A stretch of DNA of 21,517 nucleotides, from the NCBI GenBank assembly GCA_028870615.1, contig JAGWPH010000029.1:1-21517 (forward strand), written 5' to 3'. Source of the DNA: Betaproteobacteria bacterium. Lineage in GTDB: Bacteria > Pseudomonadota > Gammaproteobacteria > Burkholderiales > Ferrovaceae. The notes under the pieces are model-generated. The model worked only from the letters and a program-made list of their open reading frames with translations. It made no database searches and was not told where the DNA came from. This document shows positions 1-7,492 of the stretch, piece by piece. The position numbers and the translations under genes are program-made. Numbering within the stretch: the first letter of the stretch is position 1; the number at the start of each line of letters is the position of its first letter.

Positions 1-50
1 CCGATGATAGTGTGGATTACCCATGCGAAAGTAGGTCACCGCCAGACTCC
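1..50 (+). rRNA. rrf: 5S ribosomal RNA, 3' end (partial)
   Basis: The first 50 bases match the 3' half of bacterial 5S rRNA: CCGATGATAGTGTGG, then CCCATGCGAAAGTAGG, then a GCCAG end, lining up with the E. coli 5S 3' region. The gene is cut by the window edge, so the rest of an rRNA operon should lie to the left. The exact 3' end (about 48-52) is estimated by alignment from memory. A small hairpin (57-62 with 69-74) and the operon terminator follow directly. Confidence 0.93.
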
Positions 51-76
51 CAACCGGGCCTCTTTACCGAGGCCGA

Positions 77-117
77 CCCAAGCCCCTGTGCGTACCCGCA
101 TGGGGGCTTGGGCTTTT
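77..117 (+). terminator. rRNA operon intrinsic terminator
   Basis: CCCAAGCCCC (77-86) pairs perfectly with GGGGCTTGGG (103-112), giving a 10-bp stem, followed by CTTTT (113-117). It lies 27 bases beyond the 5S rRNA end, preceded by a second small hairpin GGCCTC/GAGGCC (57-62/69-74). It probably ends the rRNA transcript. Because the stem is symmetric it may also stop the convergent regulator transcript arriving from 139. Confidence 0.9.
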
Positions 118-138
118 ATGGACCCGCCGATCGACGCT

Positions 139-846
139 TTACAACGAAGCGATCAGATCGCTGAAGCGTTCGCCCTGAATGCGGATGTGGTCGCGAATCC
201 GTTGCACGGTCAGTTCTTCATTGGCAGCCAGGATGGCATCTACAATACCCTGATGTTCTGAATACGAACTTTCCACGCGATGATGCACACGCAACTGCAG
301 ACGCCGATAAGGGCGCAGTCGGCGATGCAGGTTGCGTGCCTGTTCTTCCAGAAAAACATTGTGGCTCGCGCTGTACAAAAGGTGGTGAAAGCGTTCATTG
401 AGGTAGAAGTACCGGTCCGCATCCTGCGCATCGCGCGCGGTTTCGCAGGCATGGTGTGCTTCGAGCAGGCGCTGCTGTTCCTCCGGTGTGATGCGGCGTG
501 CCGCAAGGCGCCCACAGTGGGCCTCCAGTTCTGCCATCACGTCAAACATTTCCATCAGGCGCTGCGGGCTGATCTGTGCCACGATTGCCCCGCGCCGCGG
601 GCGCAGTTCGACGAGACCGGCGGAGGACAGCTGGATCAGGGCTTCTCGAATCGGGGTGCGCGATACCGAAAAGCGTTGCGCCAACTCCACCTCATCCAGA
701 CGCGTGCCGGGTGTCAGGCGTCTGGTGACAATTTCATCCTCGATGGTTTCCATCAGTGACTCGGACAGGCGCGTCCCCGACGCAGGAGCGGGAAGCCCGG
801 CTTTGGGGGGGGTACTCTGGAAAGGCGCTGAAGTCTTGATGGCCAT
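139..846 (-). CDS. GntR-family (FCD subfamily) transcriptional regulator, probable malonate operon regulator
   Basis: The 235-residue protein has a GntR winged helix-turn-helix at about residues 28-92 (LAQRFSVSRTPIREAL is the typical recognition-helix segment) and then an all-helical FCD ligand-binding domain (about 97-225) with conserved Asp/His positions (FDVMAELEAH, NERFHHLLY, YSEHQGIV). FCD regulators usually bind small carboxylates. GntR-type regulators are known for malonate clusters (MdcY in Acinetobacter, MatR in rhizobia). The gene is divergent from the TRAP/mdc operon, which makes a malonate-responsive repressor the simplest reading. The ATG at 846 has no strong Shine-Dalgarno. A TGTATACA palindrome sits 8 bases upstream of it, so autoregulation is plausible. 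Family call is firm; the effector is inferred. Confidence 0.9.
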   Translation of the reverse strand: MAIKTSAPFQSTPPKAGLPAPASGTRLSESLMETIEDEIVTRRLTPGTRLDEVELAQRFSVSRTPIREALIQLSSAGLVELRPRRGAIVAQISPQRLMEMFDVMAELEAHCGRLAARRITPEEQQRLLEAHHACETARDAQDADRYFYLNERFHHLLYSASHNVFLEEQARNLHRRLRPYRRLQLRVHHRVESSYSEHQGIVDAILAANEELTVQRIRDHIRIQGERFSDLIASL

Positions 847-853
847 GCATTCA

Positions 854-861
854 TGTATACA
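854..861. promoter_or_regulatory. Candidate operator for the divergent GntR regulator
   Basis: TGTATACA is a perfect 8-bp palindrome in the regulator/dctP intergenic region, 8 bases upstream of the regulator start and 6 bases upstream of the dctP -35 box. It resembles the TGTATACA-type cores reported for FCD-class GntR proteins. The half-motif ATACAG recurs at 857-862 and 878-883, exactly 21 bp apart (two helical turns), and the second copy lies inside the -35/-10 spacer of the operon promoter. Binding is inferred. Confidence 0.5.
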
Positions 862-867
862 GGAAGT

Positions 868-896
868 TTGACAAAGAATACAGCCTTGGCTATCTT
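868..896 (+). promoter_or_regulatory. Sigma70-type promoter of the TRAP/mdc operon
   Basis: TTGACA (868-873) is a perfect -35 consensus. A 17-base spacer follows, then TATCTT (891-896), a 4/6 match to the -10 consensus. Transcription would start near 903, so the leader before the dctP ATG (920) would be only about 17 bases and begin at the ribosome binding site. A candidate operator sits immediately upstream. Confidence 0.65.
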
Positions 897-904
897 GTGT
901 GCAA
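877..904 (-). promoter_or_regulatory. Possible promoter of the GntR regulator
   Basis: On the minus strand TTGCAC (904-899) and TGTATT (882-877) are separated by 16 bases, a passable sigma70 arrangement (both 4/6). It overlaps the operon promoter, and the TGTATACA palindrome would fall in the regulator's leader. This is a weak match. Confidence 0.3.
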
Positions 905-919
905 GAGGAGGGTTATTCC

Positions 920-1945
920 ATGAACAACACCCGTCGTCGTATCTTGCAAGGCCTGTCTACGCTCCCCCTAGCCGGTGTACTGGGAATGTCTCCCTGGGCC
1001 GCAGCCGCTACGGAACTCCGTATTTCGCACCAGTTTCCTGGCGGCACGCTGACTGAAGGCGACTTTCGTGACCGGCTGTGTCGCCATTTTGCCCAAGAGC
1101 TTGCCAAACGCAGCAATGGCACCCTCAAGGCAGTGGTGTATCCCAATTCATCCCTGATGAAGACCAATTCCCAGTTCAGTGCCCTGCGCAAAGGCGCACT
1201 CGACATGTCTCTGGTGCCACTTAATTACGCCGGCGGGGAAGTTCCTGAGACCAACATTGGCCTGATGCCTGGCATCATCACCAATTATGAAAAAGGCGCG
1301 GCATTCCGCAATTCGGAGGGCGGCAAGATGCTTTACAACATTCTGGCCGACAAGGGCGTGCTGCTGGTCAGCTGGATCTGGCAATCGGGTGGTGTGGCGA
1401 GTCGTAACAAGCCCATCATTGAGCCGGAAGACGCCCGTGGACTGAAGGTGCGCGGTGGCGGACGCGAAATGGATATGGTGCTGAAGGAAGCAGGCGCTGC
1501 CGTACTCAACTTGCCCTCCAACGAAATCTATGCGGCCATGCAGACGGGTGCGCTGGATGCCGCCATGACCTCCAGTACCAGCCTCATCTCATTCCGGCTG
1601 GAAGAGGTAGCCAAACAGCTGACCACCGGACGCGAGTACGCCTACTGGTTCATGTTTGAGCCGCTGATGATTTCTCGCATGGTGTACGAACGCCTCAGCC
1701 ACGACGAACAAAACCTCATCATGACGCTCGGTGCCGAAATGGAAAAGTTTGCCCTCGATGCGTGCAGGGTGGATGACAACGAAGTGGCCAAGGTCTATGT
1801 CAAGGCGGGCGGCAAAGCTTATGACTTGACTCAGAACACCGTCAGGCGCTGGCAGGATATTGCGCGTCGTACGGCCTGGAAAGATTTTGCTGCGCGCAAT
1901 GAATCCTGTGCTGCCTTGATGAAAGCTGTGGAAAAGGCGCTGTGA
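920..1945 (+). CDS. dctP: TRAP transporter substrate-binding protein (DctP family), probable malonate binding
   Basis: This is a 341-residue periplasmic solute receptor of a tripartite ATP-independent transporter. The ATG at 920 is chosen over the upstream GTG (899) because AAGAGGAG (903-910) stands 9 bases before it. The N-terminus has a twin-arginine-like signal (T4-R-R-R-I-L-Q) with a likely cut after the AAAA at 27-30, so Tat export is possible. KVRGG (176-180) carries the Arg that in this family clamps the substrate carboxylate, followed by the typical NEIYAAMQTGALDAAM stretch. The small and large membrane subunits follow directly. Malonate as substrate is inferred from linkage to mdc genes and from the malonate TRAP system (MatPQM) of Sinorhizobium; related C4-dicarboxylates are not excluded. 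Confidence 0.92.
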   Translation: MNNTRRRILQGLSTLPLAGVLGMSPWAAAATELRISHQFPGGTLTEGDFRDRLCRHFAQELAKRSNGTLKAVVYPNSSLMKTNSQFSALRKGALDMSLVPLNYAGGEVPETNIGLMPGIITNYEKGAAFRNSEGGKMLYNILADKGVLLVSWIWQSGGVASRNKPIIEPEDARGLKVRGGGREMDMVLKEAGAAVLNLPSNEIYAAMQTGALDAAMTSSTSLISFRLEEVAKQLTTGREYAYWFMFEPLMISRMVYERLSHDEQNLIMTLGAEMEKFALDACRVDDNEVAKVYVKAGGKAYDLTQNTVRRWQDIARRTAWKDFAARNESCAALMKAVEKAL

Positions 1946-2514
1946 GTCACGGCGGGGATCTGCCCGGTGCGCCTTCCACCGCACTGGGGCTGATGAATGA
2001 CCCGCCGCGTCATGGATTGCTGGGTATTCTGGCCTTTACCCTGACAGGCATCAATCGTTTTGTGGTGACGCTGTCCATGGTTGCCGTGATTCTTGCCTGT
2101 CTCGTGCTGACTTCCGGGGTCATGATGCGTTACTTCTTCAACACACCCACCGATTGGCAGGACGAAATATCCATGTTCCTGCTGGTCGGTTCGATTTTTA
2201 GTTGCGGTGCCGCCGTCCAGGCCCAGCGGGGCCATATCGGCATCGAGGCGGTGGCCGGACTGCTTTCTCCACGCATCAACCGATTGCGCGTCTGGCTGTG
2301 CGATGGCGTGTCGCTGCTGTTCTGCAGTTTCTTTTGCTGGAAATCGTGGGCTTTGTTGCACGAAGCCTGGGCTGAGGGGATGACCACATCTTCTACGTGG
2401 GCGCCGCCGTTGTGGATTCCCTATGGATTGATGTCGGTGGGTATGACGTTGCTCTCCCTGCAACTGTTGATCCAGGTTCTGGCTGGCCCGACGCGTCTGC
2501 GGGACGCGCCATGA
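1942..2514 (+). CDS. dctQ: TRAP transporter small permease subunit (DctQ family)
   Basis: The 190-residue membrane protein has about four hydrophobic segments (roughly residues 27-60, 72-92, 110-132 and 150-180) and the family-typical stretch MMRYFFNTPTDWQDEIS near residue 55. DctQ partners the large subunit in substrate translocation. The GTG start overlaps the dctP stop (GTGA, 1942-1945), implying translational coupling. An ATG at 1993 is an alternative start giving a 17-residue shorter protein with no loss of the first membrane segment. It overlaps the next gene by four bases (ATGA). Confidence 0.9.
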   Translation: MSHGGDLPGAPSTALGLMNDPPRHGLLGILAFTLTGINRFVVTLSMVAVILACLVLTSGVMMRYFFNTPTDWQDEISMFLLVGSIFSCGAAVQAQRGHIGIEAVAGLLSPRINRLRVWLCDGVSLLFCSFFCWKSWALLHEAWAEGMTTSSTWAPPLWIPYGLMSVGMTLLSLQLLIQVLAGPTRLRDAP

Positions 2515-3863
2515 GTCACGGAATGACGGGCGTGCTGTATGGCCTGAGCACCTTGATGTTGATGTTTACAGGCATGCCCATCGCCTTCGCCCTGGGCACT
2601 ATTGCCGTCGTGTTTATGTATTTTTTCATGCCGCTCTCGGCGCTCGATACCGTTACCCAGAATGTGTACGAAGAAATGTCCAGCATCACGCTGCTGTCCA
2701 TTCCACTGTTCATTTTGAAAGGCGCTGCGATTGGAAAATCCCGTGCTGGCGCGGACCTGTATGCGGCCATTCATGCCTGGCTGGGTAAGGTTCCGGGAGG
2801 GTTGGGAATTGCCAACGTCCTGGCCTGTGCATTGTTTGCCGCCATGGCGGGTTCCAGCCCGGCCACCTGTTCTGCCATCGGAAGTGCCGGCATTCCAGAA
2901 ATGCGCGCACGCGGGTATTCCCCTGGATTCGCCGCAGGCATTATCGCAGCCGGGGGCACTCTGGGTATTTTGCTGCCCCCCTCGATAACGATGATCCTGT
3001 TTTCCGTCGCCGCCGAAGTGTCGCTGGGCCGTCTGTTTTTGGCGGCGTTGGGGCCGGGGTTGTTGCTGGTGAGCCTGTTTTCGCTTTATGCAGTCTGGAA
3101 TTTCAAGCGCGAATATCGTTCGGCCCTCCAGGTGTATCAATCGGGAGGGATCCGCTCGGCATATCTGGATGAAAACAACCTGAACTGGCGTGAAAAAACG
3201 GCCATGCTGCCGCGGGTCCTGCCCTTCGTAACCCTGCTGATCGGTGTCATGATCGCGCTCTACGGGGGCTTTGCCACGCCCTCCGAAACAGCGGGTCTGG
3301 GTGGGCTGCTGGCCCTCGTATTGATTGCGATCATCTACGGAGTGTGGCGCCCGCGCCAGCTGTCGCCAATCATCGCTTCCACTCTCAAGGAATCCACCAT
3401 GCTGATGTTCATCATTGGCATGTCGCTGTTGTACTCCTATGTGATGAGTTATCTGCAGATCAGTCAGGACGCAGCTGAATGGATTGTCTCGCTGGCCCTT
3501 TCCAAATGGTTGTTGCTTGCTGCCATCCTGATTTTTGTGGTGGTACTGGGGTTTTTTCTGCCGCCGGTGTCCATCATCCTGATGACTGCACCGATTATTC
3601 TGCCACCGCTCAAAGCAGCTGGATTCGACTTGATCTGGTTTGGCGTGTTGATGACCATTGTCATGGAAATGGGGCTTATTCACCCACCCGTGGGGCTCAA
3701 CATTTTCGTGATCCGCAACGTGGCGCCGGACATTCCACTCAATGCGGTGGTCTGGGGCGTGGTGCCCTTTGTGCTGCTGATGATTCTTGCGGTGCTATTG
3801 CTGTCCCTGTTTCCCGGCATCGTCACAACCTTTCCGGATTGGGCGTTGGGCCCAAAAATCTAA
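2511..3863 (+). CDS. dctM: TRAP transporter large permease subunit (DctM family)
   Basis: The 450-residue protein is highly hydrophobic, with about 11-12 membrane segments, and is of the IT superfamily fold that carries the substrate and sodium sites in TRAP systems. AGSSPATCSAIGSAGIPEM is the typical DctM signature (usually SGSS-A-x-AAIGS-IPEM). The ATG at 2511 overlaps the dctQ stop (ATGA), so upstream in-frame starts inside dctQ are rejected. It is somewhat longer than the usual ~430 residues because of a cytoplasmic-looking insert (about residues 200-235, FKREYRSALQVYQ onward). Only six bases separate it from mdcA. Confidence 0.92.
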   Translation: MSHGMTGVLYGLSTLMLMFTGMPIAFALGTIAVVFMYFFMPLSALDTVTQNVYEEMSSITLLSIPLFILKGAAIGKSRAGADLYAAIHAWLGKVPGGLGIANVLACALFAAMAGSSPATCSAIGSAGIPEMRARGYSPGFAAGIIAAGGTLGILLPPSITMILFSVAAEVSLGRLFLAALGPGLLLVSLFSLYAVWNFKREYRSALQVYQSGGIRSAYLDENNLNWREKTAMLPRVLPFVTLLIGVMIALYGGFATPSETAGLGGLLALVLIAIIYGVWRPRQLSPIIASTLKESTMLMFIIGMSLLYSYVMSYLQISQDAAEWIVSLALSKWLLLAAILIFVVVLGFFLPPVSIILMTAPIILPPLKAAGFDLIWFGVLMTIVMEMGLIHPPVGLNIFVIRNVAPDIPLNAVVWGVVPFVLLMILAVLLLSLFPGIVTTFPDWALGPKI

Positions 3864-3869
3864 GCATCC

Positions 3870-5528
3870 ATGGACGCGCTACAACCTATTCGAACCTGGA
3901 ATCACGAGGCCCTGCGGCGTCAGGCACGGCTCGAACGCAGCATGCCCTTTTCTCGCGGCAAGGCGGTGGCGACCCGGGACATGGTGTCCCTGCTGGAAGC
4001 CTTGCTGGAGCCTGGCGATCGCGTCTGTCTGGAAGGCAACAATCAGAAACAGGCGGATTTTCTGGCAGAGTCGCTGGCGGCTTGTTCACCTCAGCGCGTC
4101 CATGATTTGCATCTGGTGCAGTCGGTGCTGGCCTTGCCGGCACACATTGAACTCTTTGAAAAAGGCATTGCCCGGCGCCTCGATTTTTCCTTTGCAGGAC
4201 CCCAGGCGCATCGTCTGGCACGACTTGTGCAGTCGCGCAGCATTGAGATCGGCGCCATACACACTTATCTGGAATTGTTCGGACGCTATTTCATTGATTT
4301 GACGCCGCAGGTTTGCATGGTCGCAGCGCAAGCGGCGGATGCCGGGGGCAACCTGTATCTTGGCGCCAATACCGAAGATACACCGGTTATTGTTGAAGCC
4401 ACGGCGTTTAAAAGCGGCATCGTGATTGCGCAAGTCAACGAGCAACTGGAACGGCTGCCGCGTGTGGACATTCCGGCGAGTTGGGTGGATTTTTTTGTGG
4501 TTGCCCCCACACCCAATCACATCGAACCGTTATTCACACGCGATCCGCGTCACATTACTGAAATCCAGGTGTTGATGGCCATGATGGCCATCAAGGGCAT
4601 CTACGCCGAATACGGGGTGGAACGCCTGAATCACGGGATTGGTTTTGATACTGCAGCCATCGAACTACTGCTGCCCACTTACGGCGAGAGCCTGGGTCTT
4701 AAGGGCAAGATCGCCCGTTATTGGGCGCTTAATCCGCATCCCACCCTGATTCCAGCCATCGAAGCAGGCTTCGTGGAACGCGTGCATTCCTTTGGTTCGG
4801 AAGTGGGTATGGAGGCTTATGTTGCGGCCCGGCCCGACGTATTTTTTACCGGCGCCGATGGCAGCTTGAGATCTAATCGCGCGTTTTGCCAGACTGCCGG
4901 CTTGTACGCCTGTGACCTGTTCATTGGCTCAACTCTGCAGATTGACCTGGAAGGCAACAGTTCAACGGCCACCCTGGGACGCATCACTGGTTTTGGCGGC
5001 GCGCCCAACATGGGTTCGGACGCCCGCGGACGGCGTCATGCCAGTGCAGCCTGGCTCAAGGCCGGGCAGGAAAAAAATGGAGGGCAGACCTCGGTGCGCG
5101 GCCAGAAGCTCGTGGTGCAGACTGTGGAGACCTGGCGTGAGCCTGGCCATCCCGCTTTCGTGGAGCGCCTGGATGCGTGGCAGCTCAAACAGGACATGGG
5201 GATGGCCTTGCCACCCATCATGATTTACGGGGATGACGTCAGTCATATCGTGACCGAGGAGGGCATAGCCAATCTGCTGTTGTGCCGTTCGCCCGAAGAG
5301 CGCGAACAAGCCATTCGCGGCGTGGCGGGTTATACCCCGGTGGGCATGGCCCGCGATCGCGCCTTGGTGGAAAATCTGCGGGACCGTGGAATCATCCGTC
5401 GCCCTGTCGACATGGGCATTGATGTGCGTGATGCCACGCGTGATCTTCTGGCGGCCCGCTCCATCAAGGATCTGGTGCGCGCCTCCGGGGGGCTGTACCA
5501 ACCGCCCAAACAATTCCGCAACTGGTAA
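3870..5528 (+). CDS. mdcA: Malonate decarboxylase subunit alpha (acetyl-S-ACP:malonate ACP transferase)
   Basis: MdcA exchanges the acetyl group on the acyl carrier MdcC for malonate, releasing acetate and forming malonyl-S-ACP, the substrate for decarboxylation. The 552-residue length is typical of the family. The N-terminal motif PGDRVCLEGNNQKQADFLA (residues 48-66) is diagnostic, and the rest is a two-domain CoA-transferase-like protein (GSEVGMEAYVAARPDVFFTG and GFGGAPNMGSDARGRRHA are conserved blocks). The start lies six bases after dctM and lacks a clear Shine-Dalgarno, so coupling is likely. Its position directly behind a TRAP transporter links import to decarboxylation. Confidence 0.97.
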   Translation: MDALQPIRTWNHEALRRQARLERSMPFSRGKAVATRDMVSLLEALLEPGDRVCLEGNNQKQADFLAESLAACSPQRVHDLHLVQSVLALPAHIELFEKGIARRLDFSFAGPQAHRLARLVQSRSIEIGAIHTYLELFGRYFIDLTPQVCMVAAQAADAGGNLYLGANTEDTPVIVEATAFKSGIVIAQVNEQLERLPRVDIPASWVDFFVVAPTPNHIEPLFTRDPRHITEIQVLMAMMAIKGIYAEYGVERLNHGIGFDTAAIELLLPTYGESLGLKGKIARYWALNPHPTLIPAIEAGFVERVHSFGSEVGMEAYVAARPDVFFTGADGSLRSNRAFCQTAGLYACDLFIGSTLQIDLEGNSSTATLGRITGFGGAPNMGSDARGRRHASAAWLKAGQEKNGGQTSVRGQKLVVQTVETWREPGHPAFVERLDAWQLKQDMGMALPPIMIYGDDVSHIVTEEGIANLLLCRSPEEREQAIRGVAGYTPVGMARDRALVENLRDRGIIRRPVDMGIDVRDATRDLLAARSIKDLVRASGGLYQPPKQFRNW

Positions 5529-5553
5529 CCCACTTCCAAATTTGGTGATTCCT

Positions 5554-5865
5554 ATGGAAACCTTGCATCTCGATCTTCCCGCGATTCAGGACGCCTCGCT
5601 CAACCCCCGTGCCGCCCTGTATGGTGTGGTGTCCTCGGGCAATCTGGAAGTGCTGGTGGAACGAGGTCACGATGCAACACGTTGCGTGTTCGAGGTCCAA
5701 ACGGCAGCGCACGGTTTTGTTGAAGTCTGGAAAGCGGTTTTGACGGATTTCGCCGCGCGCCATCCGGTGGGTGGACTGTCTTTTGCCATCCATGATGCAG
5801 GAGCGACGCCGGCTGTGGTGAGCTTGCGCCTGGATCAGGCCTTTCAGTCACTGCGAGGCGCCTGA
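5554..5865 (+). CDS. mdcC: Malonate decarboxylase acyl carrier protein (delta subunit)
   Basis: The 103-residue acyl carrier of malonate decarboxylase matches the usual ~99 residues. The motif GVVSSGNLEVLVE carries the Ser (Ser28, just before GN) that should receive the 2'-(5''-triphosphoribosyl)-3'-dephospho-CoA arm, as in Klebsiella MdcC and citrate lyase CitD. The ATG at 5554 is chosen because homology begins there; longer in-frame extensions are antisense-like sequence inside mdcA. The 25-base gap after mdcA is the widest in the operon. The stop overlaps the mdcD start by one base. Confidence 0.95.
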   Translation: METLHLDLPAIQDASLNPRAALYGVVSSGNLEVLVERGHDATRCVFEVQTAAHGFVEVWKAVLTDFAARHPVGGLSFAIHDAGATPAVVSLRLDQAFQSLRGA

Positions 5866-6779
5866 TGCGCGGCCTGGCACAAAGCTATCGTGAAGCCCTG
5901 GCGCGCTTGCGTGTACAGGCTTTGCTCGATCCCGGATCCTTCAGCGAATGGGTCGGCCCCACACAACGGGTTACCAGTCCGCATCTTGCCGCACTCGAAG
6001 CCCCGGTCAGTTTTGACGACGGGGTGATCGTCGGACAGGGCCTGTTACACGCGCACCCAGTCATCATGATTGCCCAGGAAGGCCAGTTCAACGGGGGCGC
6101 CGTGGGTGAGGTACACGGCGCTAAAATTCGCGGTGCCTTGCTGCGTGCCGTTCGAGACAAGCCCGGCGCCGTGTTGTTGTGCATTGATTCGGGTGGTGTG
6201 CGCCTGCACGAAGCCAATGCCGGTCTGATCGCCATTTCAGAAATCATGCGCGCTCTGTTTGCCGTGCAGGAAGCCGGCATCCCGGTAATTGCACTGATCG
6301 GTGGCGCCTGCGGCGCTTTTGGTGGCATGGGCATCGTTGCGCGTTTGTGCGATGTCATCATCATTTCCGAAGAAGGTCGGATTGGTCTATCGGGGCCAGA
6401 GGTGATTGAAACGGTCAAGGGTGTGGAGGAGTTTGATTCACGCGACCGGGCACTCGTGTGGCGCATCACCGGCGGTAAAATCCGCCGCACCCTGGGTGAA
6501 GCAACATTGCTGGTGGACGACGACATCGCGGCATTCCGCGCGGCAGCAGGGGAAATGGTTGGGGCCAGATCTCTTTTTTTAAAAAAACGAGGCCTGAACC
6601 CAACAACTTCTTCTTTGCAAACGCTCCAGGCAGCCCAGCAACAGCTCGGCGCGCGGGCGGAGCTCGATGCGGAGATTCGCGATGGCCAGGTGCTATGGAG
6701 TCGCATGGGCTTGGGTGACCAGGTGTCCTTGATGTCACCGGAACAGTTCAATCGGCGTCTGGAGGCGCTGGAATCATGA
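5865..6779 (+). CDS. mdcD: Malonate decarboxylase subunit beta
   Basis: MdcD, with MdcE, decarboxylates malonyl-S-ACP to acetyl-S-ACP. It has the crotonase/carboxyltransferase fold related to acetyl-CoA carboxylase beta. Diagnostic blocks are IAQEGQFNGGAVGEVHGAK (69-87), CIDSGGVRLHEANAG (106-120) and the oxyanion-type glycine loop GGACGAFGGMGIVARLCD (146-163). The length (304) is usual. ATG 5865 overlaps the mdcC stop (TGATG). An in-frame T7A7 run (6574-6587, coding LFLKKR) includes the slippery sequence U-UUA-AAA in the zero frame; the product downstream of a -1 shift would end at about 6716, so it is probably chance but is a likely mutation hotspot. Confidence 0.96.
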   Translation: MRGLAQSYREALARLRVQALLDPGSFSEWVGPTQRVTSPHLAALEAPVSFDDGVIVGQGLLHAHPVIMIAQEGQFNGGAVGEVHGAKIRGALLRAVRDKPGAVLLCIDSGGVRLHEANAGLIAISEIMRALFAVQEAGIPVIALIGGACGAFGGMGIVARLCDVIIISEEGRIGLSGPEVIETVKGVEEFDSRDRALVWRITGGKIRRTLGEATLLVDDDIAAFRAAAGEMVGARSLFLKKRGLNPTTSSLQTLQAAQQQLGARAELDAEIRDGQVLWSRMGLGDQVSLMSPEQFNRRLEALES

Positions 6780-7492
6780 GGTCCAGCAAGCAGACCTTAT
6801 TGGACCGCCTGTTCCCCATGGGCCATGCCATTGCCCAGGAAGGGCTGGTATTGCGCGGGTGGGGCGAGACGAAGCAGGGTCGGGTTCACGTCATCGGGAC
6901 GACAGACCATGCGGCGATCGATACGCGCATTGCCCTCACGTTGTCTGATGCGGTTCTGAAGGCGATTGCCGCGGATGGCTCAGATCCGCGTCCGATTGTA
7001 TTTATTGCCGATACCCAGGGACAGGCGCTGTCGCGTCGCGAGGAATTGTTGGGATTGCATGGCTATTTTGCCCATCTTGCGCGCTGCGTGAATCTGGCCC
7101 GCCAACAGGGTCATCGACTGGTGACACTTATTGATGGCGAAGCCGTGTCGGGGGGCTTTCTGGCCTTTGGCTTGCTCGCGGATTGCATTGTGGCGTTGCC
7201 CGGCGCCGAAGTGCGTGTCATGGATCTGCGTGCCATGGCGCGCATCACCCGGATTCCTTTTGAACGGCTCACAGAACTCGCCCAGATCTCCCCGGTGTTT
7301 GCTCCCGGAGCCGAAAACTACTGGCGCATGGGGGGCATTCACGCGCTCTGGACCGAAGCAGAAGATTGGTCGGAGCAGCTGCTCGTATTGTTGCAAGGAA
7401 ATCCTGAAGATGAGCGGGCGCGCCTGGGGGCAGAACGTGGTGGCCGCATGCTCGCGGCCATCGTGGCCCAGCAGGTGTTTCATGCGCACTGA
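6776..7492 (+). CDS. mdcE: Malonate decarboxylase subunit gamma
   Basis: The 238-residue co-decarboxylase subunit forms a heterodimer with MdcD and is related to the alpha carboxyltransferase half of acetyl-CoA carboxylase. IADTQGQALSRREELLGLHG (77-96) and LIDGEAVSGGFLAFGLLADC (118-137) are family blocks; the GEAVSGG loop is the putative malonyl-thioester/oxyanion region. The ATG overlaps the mdcD stop (ATGA, 6776-6779), the usual tight coupling for a 1:1 complex. The 3' end overlaps the fused mdcG-mdcB ORF by 11 bases. The order D-E matches known mdc operons. Confidence 0.95.
   Translation: MRSSKQTLLDRLFPMGHAIAQEGLVLRGWGETKQGRVHVIGTTDHAAIDTRIALTLSDAVLKAIAADGSDPRPIVFIADTQGQALSRREELLGLHGYFAHLARCVNLARQQGHRLVTLIDGEAVSGGFLAFGLLADCIVALPGAEVRVMDLRAMARITRIPFERLTELAQISPVFAPGAENYWRMGGIHALWTEAEDWSEQLLVLLQGNPEDERARLGAERGGRMLAAIVAQQVFHAH

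Noticed and set aside
2421..3683. Long open frame (420 codons) antisense to dctM
   Set aside because: Composition is low-complexity and polar (rich in Gln, His, Arg), has no recognisable domain, and is fully explained by codon bias of the real plus-strand membrane gene.
5885..6751. 288-codon frame antisense to mdcD
   Set aside because: It mirrors the conserved mdcD frame; Ser/Pro/Met-rich shadow with no motif or start signal.
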